Source: Pseudomonadota bacterium (GTDB lineage Bacteria; Pseudomonadota; Gammaproteobacteria; Burkholderiales; Burkholderiaceae_D). Taken from it: a stretch of 13,016 bases of DNA. The notes beneath the pieces are model-generated. The model was given only the letters and a program-made list of their open reading frames with translations, ran no database searches and had not been told where the DNA came from. Both the position numbers and the translations under genes were made by a program. The stretch lies in assembly GCA_023416415.1 (NCBI GenBank), contig JAEZHR010000341.1:1-13016 (forward strand), read 5' to 3'. Positions 7,473-13,016 of the stretch are shown in pieces (positions within the stretch are counted from its first letter, which is position 1; every line of letters begins with the position of its first letter).

Positions 7473-7504
7473 GGCGGTCCTGCGCACCGCCCGACCCAGC
7501 GCAG
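7473..7504 (+). other. Candidate H-type RNA pseudoknot between mreB and mreC
   Basis: Stem 1: GGCGGT (7473-7478) pairs with ACCGCC (7486-7491). Stem 2: CTGCGC (7480-7485) pairs with GCGCAG (7499-7504). Each is a perfect 6-bp helix. The two interlock: the loop of one contains an arm of the other. Loop sizes would be 1 nt, 0 nt and 7 nt, which is compatible with classical H-type geometry. Otherwise only one of the hairpins would form at a time. It lies 16 nt after the mreB stop and 19 nt before the mreC start. Confidence 0.4.
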
Positions 7505-7523
7505 AAGACAATTCTTGCCATAG

Positions 7524-8537
7524 ATGGAATACAGTCCGCCGCCGCTCTTCAAGCAGGGCGCCTCAGCCCGTGCGAAGCTGGTGTTCTTCTCGCTGATCGC
7601 GCTGATCCTGCTGGTCGCCGACTCGCGCATGCGATCGCTTGACGCGATCCGCCAGGCCGTCGGCACCGCGCTTTATCCGCTGCAGGTCGTTGCCCTGCTG
7701 CCGCGCGACGCCGCCTATGCGGTGGGTGGCTATTTCTCCAATGACACCAACCTGCAGGAAGAGAATCCCGAGATGCGCCAGGCGCGCGCTGCCGATGCGG
7801 TGGCCATGCAGCAGTACCAGCAGCTGGAGCGCGAGAATGCGCACTTGCGCGGGTTGCTGGAGGCCAGTCAGCGGCTGCAGGTCAAGTCCGTGATGAGCGA
7901 AATCCTGTATGACGCGCGCGACGCCTTTACACGCAAGATCGTGCTTGATCGCGGTTTGCAGCACAATGTGCTGCGCGGACACCCCGTCATCGACGAGAGC
8001 GGAGTGGTCGGACAGGTGACGCGCGTGTTCCCGTTCACCGCCGAGGTCACGCTGCTGACCGACAAGGACCAGGCAGTGCCGGTCGAGGTCGTGCGCAACG
8101 GCTTGCGCAGCATCGCCTATGGCCAAGGGCGCACCGGTGGTCTCGATCTGCGCTTCATGCCGGCCAACGCCGACATTCAGGAAGGCGATGTGCTGGTCAC
8201 GTCCGGGCTGGACGGCATCTACCCGCCGGGACTTGCGGTGGCACGCGTGACACGCGTGGAAACGCGATCCAACGATGCATTCGCGCGAATCGTGTGCGAG
8301 CCGCTGGCCGGTGTCGATCGCAACCGCCAGCTGTTGATCCTGCTGACCGGTGCCGATGCATCTCCCCATCCAAAGCCGGAAAATCCCAGGCAGGACGCGG
8401 CGTCAGGTCCTTTCGCAAAGCCCGCGCCGCCCACGCCCATTACCGCTATTCCCGCCACGCCGGTCAAGGCGCCCGCGTCGCCCGCTGCTGCGCCCGCTTC
8501 TTCCGCTTCTTCCGCTTCTGCCGGGGGGGCACGATGA
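7524..8537 (+). CDS. mreC: Rod shape-determining protein MreC
   Basis: MreC, 337 aa, a bitopic inner-membrane protein whose periplasmic part binds PBP2 and activates the elongasome. Visible: a short cytoplasmic N-terminus, one membrane segment at about 18-34, a coiled-coil-like stretch about 78-115 (QQYQQLERENAHLRGLLEAS), and then the two-barrel MreC core about 120-275. The core contains GHPVIDESGVVGQV at 152-165, LLTDKDQAVPV at 177-187, GDVLVTSGLDGIYPPGLAV at 221-239, and LLILL at 270-274. After about residue 275 there is a low-complexity Pro/Ala/Ser tail of some 60 residues, ending in short Ala-Ser-Ser repeats. A variable tail is common in betaproteobacterial MreC. The start at 7524 has no clear Shine-Dalgarno. 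The stop overlaps the mreD start (ATGA). Confidence 0.97.
   Translation: MEYSPPPLFKQGASARAKLVFFSLIALILLVADSRMRSLDAIRQAVGTALYPLQVVALLPRDAAYAVGGYFSNDTNLQEENPEMRQARAADAVAMQQYQQLERENAHLRGLLEASQRLQVKSVMSEILYDARDAFTRKIVLDRGLQHNVLRGHPVIDESGVVGQVTRVFPFTAEVTLLTDKDQAVPVEVVRNGLRSIAYGQGRTGGLDLRFMPANADIQEGDVLVTSGLDGIYPPGLAVARVTRVETRSNDAFARIVCEPLAGVDRNRQLLILLTGADASPHPKPENPRQDAASGPFAKPAPPTPITAIPATPVKAPASPAAAPASSASSASAGGAR
8494..8529 (+). repeat. 9-bp tandem repeat followed by a run of seven G at the mreC 3' end
   Basis: CCGCTTCTT occurs at 8494-8502 and 8503-8511 and with one change (CCGCTTCTG) at 8512-8520. It encodes Ala-Ser-Ser units of the MreC tail. Two bases later there is a run of seven G (8523-8529), which ends 4 nt before the mreD ATG and is the only purine-rich candidate for its ribosome binding site. 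Confidence 0.85.
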
Positions 8538-9046
8538 ACCGCCCTCAGTACATTCTGCTGCCGGTCAATCCGCTGTTCATCGCCGCAAGTCTGGTCGCGG
8601 CTTTCCTGCTGAATCTGCTGCCCTGGGGACACTGGATGGGCGTGCCGGATTTCGTCGCGCTCGTGCTGGTGTTCTGGAGCGTGCATCAGCCGCGCAAGGT
8701 CGGCATCGGCATCGCCTTCATGATGGGTCTGTTCATGGACGTGCACGACGCCACGCTGCTCGGCGAGAATGCGCTGTCATACACGTTGCTGTCCTACTTC
8801 GCCATCACGATCCACCGGCGCGTGCTGTGGTTCCGGCTGGGCATACAGGCACTGCACGTGCTGCCGCTGCTTCTGCTGATGCAGACCGTGCAACTGATCG
8901 TGCGCGTGGCTGTCACTGGCGGCCTGCCGGGCTGGAGCTACTACCTGGAGAGCATTGTGGCTGCGTTCCTGTGGCCCTACGTGTCCGTGCTGCTGCTGGC
9001 GCCGCAACGTCGCGCCGTCGACCGCGACGATACCCGTCCCATATGA
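8534..9046 (+). CDS. mreD: Rod shape-determining protein MreD
   Basis: MreD, 170 aa, a polytopic inner-membrane protein that pairs with MreC in the elongasome. Hydrophobic segments can be seen at about 13-30, 38-50, 56-70, 84-95, 104-125 and 138-156, separated by short charged loops (HQPRK, HRRVLWFR). The pattern MGLFMDVHDATLLGENALSYTLLSY at about 64-88 is typical of the family (written here only as a landmark; key residues are D69, H71, G77, E78, N79). The start is the ATG at 8534, which overlaps the mreC stop as ATGA and suggests translational coupling. An upstream open frame in the same phase from 8294 runs inside mreC and is not used. The gene is 28 bp before mrdA. Confidence 0.94.
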   Translation: MNRPQYILLPVNPLFIAASLVAAFLLNLLPWGHWMGVPDFVALVLVFWSVHQPRKVGIGIAFMMGLFMDVHDATLLGENALSYTLLSYFAITIHRRVLWFRLGIQALHVLPLLLLMQTVQLIVRVAVTGGLPGWSYYLESIVAAFLWPYVSVLLLAPQRRAVDRDDTRPI

Positions 9047-9074
9047 ACCGAGTCCACCGTCGGCTCCGGACCGC

Positions 9075-11039
9075 ATGACCGAGTTCAAGAACGCCGAACG
9101 CGAACTGCACAACTTCCGCTTCCGCCTTTCGGTGGCGGCGGCGCTCGTGCTCGTCTGCTTTTCCATTCTGCTGGCGCGCTTCATATGGCTGCAGATGTAC
9201 AAATTCGAGGACTATGCAGGGCGTGCCGAGAACAACCGCATTTCGGTGTTGCCGGTGGTGCCCAATCGCGGGCTGATCCTCGACCGCAATGGCGTGGTTC
9301 TGGCCCGCAACTTCTCGGCCTACACGCTTGAAATCACGCCCAGCAAGCTTTCCCGTCCGCTGGACGAGGCCATTGATGAGCTTGCCGGTCTGGTCAGTAT
9401 CCAGCCACGCGACAAGCGCCGCTTCAGGCGTTTGCTGGAGGAATCGCGGCGCTTCGAAAGCGTGCCGATCCGTACTCGGCTCACCGACGAGGAAGTGGCG
9501 CGCTTCATTGCGCAGCGCTTCCGGTTTCCCGGCGTGGAGATCAAGGCACGCCTGTTCCGGCAGTATCCGCACGGCGCAACCGCTTCGCATGTGCTGGGCT
9601 ACATCGGCCGCATCAGCCAGCGCGATGCCGACCGGATCGAGCAGATGGAGCAGTCGACCAATTACATCGGTACCGACTACATCGGCAAGGATGGCGTCGA
9701 GAAGCGCTACGAGCAGGCGCTGCATGGAGCCACCGGCTGGGAAGAGGTCGAGGTCACCGCAGGCGGACGGGCAGTGCGCACGCTCTCGCGCACGCCGGCC
9801 AGACACGGCGACAATCTCGTGCTGTCGATCGACATCGAGCTGCAGAAGGTGGCCGAAGAGGCCTTCGGAGACCGGCGCGGTGCGCTGGTGGCGATCGAGC
9901 CGGCCACGGGTGAAATTCTGGCCTACGTATCGATGCCGACTTTCGATCCCAACCTGTTCGTGGACGGGATCGACCAGCAGAGCTGGGATGCATTGAACGG
10001 TTCAATCGACCGGCCCTTGCTCAACCGGCCGCTTTCCGGGACTTATCCGCCCGGATCGACCTTCAAGCCGTTCATGGCGCTGGCCGCGCTCGAGCTCGGC
10101 AAGCGCACGCCGGAGCAGAAAATTGCCGACCCCGGATACTTCATGTTTGGCAATCACCGCTTCCGTGACGACAAGGTTGGCGGGCACGGCATGGTTGACA
10201 TGTACAAGTCGATCGTCGAGTCGTGCAATACCTATTACTACATGCTGGCCAACGATCTCGGTGTCGATGCCATTCACAATTTCATGAAGCCCTTCGGTTT
10301 CGGTCGGGAGACAGGCATCGATCTGGACAACGAGCGCGAAGGCATTCTGCCCTCGACCGCCTGGAAGCGCGCGGCCTTCAAGCGTCCCGAGCAGCAGCGT
10401 TGGTACGCGGGCGAGACCATTTCGGTCGGCATTGGTCAGGGCTACAACGCCTTCACGCCGCTGCAGCTCGCCCATGCCGTGGCGACCCTTGCCGCCGACG
10501 GCGTTGTCATGAAGCCGCACCTGGTCAAGCTGATCGAAGACGCGGTCACCCAGAAAACCGAGATGACGGTGCCGAAGGAAAGCTTCCGCATTCCCCTCAA
10601 GCGGGAAAACCTCGAGGTCGTGAAGAATGCAATGGTCGGCGTGACGGTCGAGGGCACTGCGCGGCGGGCCTTTGCCGATGCCGGTTACGTTTCGGCCGGC
10701 AAGACCGGCACCGCGCAGGCGGTCGGCATCAAGAAGAACGAGAAGTACGATGCGAAGAAGCTGGCCGAGCATCTGCGCGACCATTCGCTTTACGTGACCT
10801 ATGCGCCCGCTGACAAGCCGCGCATCGCGCTGGCGGTGATCGTCGAGAACGCCGGCTTTGGCTCCGCGGCTGCAGCGCCGATTGCACGCATTGCACTGGA
10901 CTACTATCTGCTCGGCGTCCGGCCCAAGTTGGAAGCCGAGCATGCTCCGGCCGTCATTCCCGGCCGTTCCGCCGTTAACGCCAGCCTGGTGCGGAATGCT
11001 GCGGCGACCATGCCGGCTGCCAACGGAGACACCCGATGA
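9075..11039 (+). CDS. mrdA: Penicillin-binding protein 2 (elongation-specific peptidoglycan transpeptidase)
   Basis: PBP2, 654 aa, the class B transpeptidase that cross-links new peptidoglycan made by RodA during cell elongation. It is anchored by one N-terminal membrane segment at about 18-38. The pedestal domain starts with NRGLILDRNGVVLARN near 64-79. The transpeptidase domain carries all three active-site motifs: S328-T-F-K331 in PPGSTFKPF, S383-C-N385 in VESCNTYYY, and K543-T-G545 in AGKTGTAQ. Length and motif positions are close to E. coli PBP2. The start is the ATG at 9075 (MTEFKNAERE). The frame is open further upstream inside mreD but gives no family-like sequence. The Shine-Dalgarno is poor. 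The stop overlaps the rodA start as ATGA, which would help keep PBP2 and RodA in fixed ratio. The tail after about residue 620 is variable. Confidence 0.98.
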   Translation: MTEFKNAERELHNFRFRLSVAAALVLVCFSILLARFIWLQMYKFEDYAGRAENNRISVLPVVPNRGLILDRNGVVLARNFSAYTLEITPSKLSRPLDEAIDELAGLVSIQPRDKRRFRRLLEESRRFESVPIRTRLTDEEVARFIAQRFRFPGVEIKARLFRQYPHGATASHVLGYIGRISQRDADRIEQMEQSTNYIGTDYIGKDGVEKRYEQALHGATGWEEVEVTAGGRAVRTLSRTPARHGDNLVLSIDIELQKVAEEAFGDRRGALVAIEPATGEILAYVSMPTFDPNLFVDGIDQQSWDALNGSIDRPLLNRPLSGTYPPGSTFKPFMALAALELGKRTPEQKIADPGYFMFGNHRFRDDKVGGHGMVDMYKSIVESCNTYYYMLANDLGVDAIHNFMKPFGFGRETGIDLDNEREGILPSTAWKRAAFKRPEQQRWYAGETISVGIGQGYNAFTPLQLAHAVATLAADGVVMKPHLVKLIEDAVTQKTEMTVPKESFRIPLKRENLEVVKNAMVGVTVEGTARRAFADAGYVSAGKTGTAQAVGIKKNEKYDAKKLAEHLRDHSLYVTYAPADKPRIALAVIVENAGFGSAAAAPIARIALDYYLLGVRPKLEAEHAPAVIPGRSAVNASLVRNAAATMPAANGDTR

Positions 11040-12157
11040 CGCGGATCGACGTTCCCCAACGCCGCCAGTTCTGGTCGCTCGTGCGCAAATATGTGCTGGT
11101 GTTCGACGCCCCTCTGGCACTTGCGGTGTTCCTGCTGCTTTCGCTTGGCATCGTGACCATGTACTCGGCCGGCTATGACGCGCCGGGTCGCATCGAGGGC
11201 CATTTGCGCAATACGCTGATCGCCTTCGTGGTGATGTGGGCTGCATCCCTCGTGTCGCCGCAAACGCTGATGCGCCTCGCTGTGCCCCTGTACGTGGGCG
11301 GTATTGCACTGCTGGTCGCGGTGGCCATGTTCGGGATGGTGAAGAAGGGCGCGCGCCGCTGGATCGATCTCGGCATCGTGATTCAACCATCGGAAATCCT
11401 CAAGATCGCACTGCCCCTGATGCTTGCCTGGTATTTCCAGAAGCGCGAAGAAGAAATCCGTCTGCGCGATTTTCTCGTCGCCGCCGTAATCGTCCTGATT
11501 CCGGTCGTGCTCATCATGAAGCAACCCGATCTGGGCACTTCGCTGCTGGTCGGCGGGGCCGGGTTCGCGGTGATCTTTTTTGCGGGGCTGCCCTGGAAGA
11601 TCCTGTTCGGTCTCATTGCCGCGGGTCTGGCCAGTCTGCCGATCGCATGGACGATGATGCACGACTATCAACGCGGGCGCGTCATGATGCTGCTCGACCC
11701 GACCACCGATCCGCTCGGGCGCGGTTTTCACATTATCCAGTCCACGATCGCCATTGGCTCTGGCGGGGTCGCAGGCAAGGGCTGGATGAACGGCACGCAG
11801 ACCCACCTCGAGTTCATTCCCGAGCGCACCACCGACTTCATCTTCGCGGTCTATTCGGAAGAGTTCGGCCTGATCGGCAATGGCGTGCTGCTGCTGCTCT
11901 ACCTGTTCCTGATCGCGCGCTGCCTGCTGATTTCCGCCAATGCGCCAACCCTGTTCGGACGCCTTCTGGCCGGCGCCATCACGGCCATCTTCTTTACCTA
12001 TGCGTTTGTCAACATGGGCATGGTCAGCGGCATCCTGCCCGTGGTCGGCGTGCCGCTGCCCTTCGTCAGCTACGGCGGCACGGCCTTCGTGACGCTGGGC
12101 CTGGGCGTCGGCATGCTCATGAGCATTCAGCGCCACCGCAAGCTCATTCAAGGCTGA
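11036..12157 (+). CDS. rodA: Rod shape-determining protein RodA (SEDS peptidoglycan glycosyltransferase)
   Basis: RodA, 373 aa, a SEDS-family integral membrane glycosyltransferase that polymerises lipid II into glycan strands, working with PBP2. It is strongly hydrophobic with about ten membrane segments. Landmarks: GARRWIDLG at 105-113, QPSEILKIA at 117-125, KQPDLGTSL at 162-170, GWMNGTQTHLEFIPERTTDF at 249-268 with Asp267 in the place of the essential SEDS aspartate, EEFGLIGN at 275-282, and GVPLPFVSYGGTA at 338-350. The ATG at 11036 overlaps the mrdA stop. GGAG at 11025-11028, inside the last codons of mrdA, gives a well-spaced ribosome binding site. Length is standard for RodA rather than FtsW, and the place next to mrdA supports this. 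Confidence 0.98.
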   Translation: MTRIDVPQRRQFWSLVRKYVLVFDAPLALAVFLLLSLGIVTMYSAGYDAPGRIEGHLRNTLIAFVVMWAASLVSPQTLMRLAVPLYVGGIALLVAVAMFGMVKKGARRWIDLGIVIQPSEILKIALPLMLAWYFQKREEEIRLRDFLVAAVIVLIPVVLIMKQPDLGTSLLVGGAGFAVIFFAGLPWKILFGLIAAGLASLPIAWTMMHDYQRGRVMMLLDPTTDPLGRGFHIIQSTIAIGSGGVAGKGWMNGTQTHLEFIPERTTDFIFAVYSEEFGLIGNGVLLLLYLFLIARCLLISANAPTLFGRLLAGAITAIFFTYAFVNMGMVSGILPVVGVPLPFVSYGGTAFVTLGLGVGMLMSIQRHRKLIQG

Positions 12158-12162
12158 TCCAC

Positions 12163-12177
12163 ACCGCCGAGGGCGGT
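12163..12177 (+). terminator. Short GC hairpin just after rodA
   Basis: ACCGCC (12163-12168) and GGCGGT (12172-12177) form a 6-bp stem with a 3-nt loop, 5 nt past the rodA stop. No U-tract follows, only TGG and mixed sequence. It may be a weak terminator or a processing and stability hairpin between rodA and the rlpA-like gene. Confidence 0.35.
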
Positions 12178-12260
12178 TGGATTCGCGCTGTTTCGGTGGC
12201 GCTGCGGAGCTGAGGCGAATTCCCCCCTTTGCTCGCCGCTTGCTCGCCTTGCAGCAATCT

Positions 12261-12328
12261 CTTTCTCCCTGCAAACTCCTCGTTGTCGCGCAGACAGGGA
12301 CCGCGCGGGGAAACATGCAGGGAGAAGG
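12261..12328 (+). promoter_or_regulatory. Leader RNA stem masking the rlpA ribosome binding site (candidate)
   Basis: CTTTCTCCCTGCA (12261-12273) can pair with TGCAGGGAGAAGG (12316-12328): 11 consecutive Watson-Crick pairs, then one U-G and one C-G. The 3' arm contains GGAG at 12321-12324, which is the Shine-Dalgarno 6 nt before the ATG at 12331. The 42-nt loop holds a smaller hairpin, CGCGC (12287-12291) with GCGCG (12303-12307). The pairing is read directly; a role in controlling translation is inference. Confidence 0.5.
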
Positions 12329-12330
12329 GG

Positions 12331-13016
12331 ATGAATGTGCACAGTGCCGCGCAGGGGCGGTTTCGTTACAACGGTCTGGTCATTGCCACGTTGACAGCAG
12401 TGCTGGCTGGCTGCGGGGGCGTTCCCCTGAACGGGCAGGAAACGCCGGTGACGCCGGCTTCCACCACGTCTTCGGCATCGTCATCGGCGGCCACGTCCCA
12501 GCTTCCCAGCCTTCCGCGCGCCGGATCCGGTCGCGGTGGGTATTACATGGACGACGGTCCGGGCGATGCGCCTCCGCAGAACCTGCTGGCCTTGCCGGAC
12601 GCGGTGCCGCGCATCGAGCCCATCGGCAAGCGCGGCAACAGCCGCTATGTCGTCTTCGGCAAGACCTATGTGCCGTTCACCGATGATCGCCCGTACAAGG
12701 AGCGTGGCCGCGGCAGCTGGTATGGCAAGAAATTCCACGGCCAGAAGACATCTTCCGGCGAGAGCTACGACATGTACAAGATGACGGCGGCGCATCCGAC
12801 GATGCCGCTGCCGTCCTATGCGCGCGTGACCAATCTGGAGAACGGGCGCCAGGTAATCGTGCGCGTAAACGACCGCGGACCTTTCCTGGCCGGGCGCATC
12901 ATCGACCTGTCCTACACGGCGGCGCTCAAGCTCGGGTATCTGGAAAAGGGCAGTGCAATGCTGGAAGTCGAACGCCTGTTGCCGGATGACATTCGACGCA
13001 TGGCGCCCGACGGCGC
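12331..13016 (+). CDS. rlpA: RlpA family septal ring / peptidoglycan-acting lipoprotein, 3' partial
   Basis: RlpA-like lipoprotein; 228 codons are visible and the frame is still open at the window end. RlpA is an outer-membrane lipoprotein, and in Pseudomonas it is a lytic transglycosylase acting on naked glycan at the septum. Visible: a lipoprotein signal peptide with hydrophobic core 16-26 and lipobox L25-A-G-C28, a Thr/Ser/Ala-rich linker to about 60, and a double-psi beta-barrel domain about 126-205 (GSWYGKKFHGQKTSSGE, TAAHPTMPLPSYARV, VRVNDRGPF, IDLSYTAALKLG). The residues matching the P. aeruginosa catalytic set are present with identical spacing: E144, H155, D181 (E120, H131, D157 there). 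A C-terminal SPOR domain is usual but would lie outside the window. The ATG has GGAG with 6-nt spacing. It follows rodA by 173 bp on the same strand. The ratio of catalytic residues and the lipobox make the family call firm; enzymatic activity is inferred. Confidence 0.93.
   Translation, partial: MNVHSAAQGRFRYNGLVIATLTAVLAGCGGVPLNGQETPVTPASTTSSASSSAATSQLPSLPRAGSGRGGYYMDDGPGDAPPQNLLALPDAVPRIEPIGKRGNSRYVVFGKTYVPFTDDRPYKERGRGSWYGKKFHGQKTSSGESYDMYKMTAAHPTMPLPSYARVTNLENGRQVIVRVNDRGPFLAGRIIDLSYTAALKLGYLEKGSAMLEVERLLPDDIRRMAPDG

Noticed and set aside
12229..12248. Two copies of TTGCTCGCC (12229-12237, 12240-12248) as a possible protein-binding site
   Set aside because: A 9-bp direct repeat with an 11-bp period could be an activator site, but there is no promoter evidence around it and it is close to what chance yields in this composition.
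10904..12316. 470-aa open frame on the minus strand opposite rodA and the mrdA end
   Set aside because: Antisense to rodA. The His/Asp/Gln-rich translation is typical of a reverse complement of a hydrophobic membrane-protein gene. A second long minus frame at 10002-11390 is rejected for the same reason.

Overview
The window looks like a stretch of ordinary chromosome from a GC-rich Gram-negative bacterium. Protein character and gene order point to a betaproteobacterium, most likely Burkholderiales. The evidence is the GatCAB sequences, the divergent gatCAB / mreBCD-mrdA-rodA arrangement, an AsmA family protein, and an RlpA lipoprotein behind rodA. The assignment is by recognition, not by a search. 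No CRISPR array, insertion sequence, integrase, tRNA or rRNA is visible, and base composition looks uniform except for a short A/T-richer patch before mreB.

Left part (1-2704, + strand): the end of a Vat/CatB-type hexapeptide acetyltransferase (5' end outside the window), a perfect 10-bp inverted repeat, then an AsmA-family envelope protein. A hairpin at 2741-2765 separates this block from the convergent gat operon.

Middle part (2778-6043, - strand): gatC-gatA-gatB, transcribed right to left. These are the three subunits of the tRNA-dependent amidotransferase that converts misacylated Asp-tRNA(Asn) and/or Glu-tRNA(Gln) to the amidated form. A 370-bp divergent intergenic region (6044-6413) must hold promoters for both gatC and mreB.

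Right part (6414-13016, + strand): mreB, mreC, mreD, mrdA (PBP2), rodA, then the start of an rlpA-type lipoprotein gene that runs off the window. This is the core of the rod-shape elongation machinery: MreB filaments and MreCD organise the RodA glycosyltransferase / PBP2 transpeptidase pair. RlpA-family proteins are outer-membrane lipoproteins that act on peptidoglycan. Two junctions (mreC/mreD and mrdA/rodA) overlap as ATGA, consistent with translational coupling.

I found no undescribed multi-gene system. The most interesting signals are in the gaps. One is a 13-bp RNA stem whose 3' arm contains the rlpA ribosome binding site. Another is a geometrically plausible H-type pseudoknot between mreB and mreC. 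Others are an inverted repeat behind the vat-like gene, a GC-rich hairpin in the mreB leader, and a 9-bp tandem repeat next to a run of seven G at the mreC-mreD junction. These are hypotheses read by eye and need comparative or structural checks.
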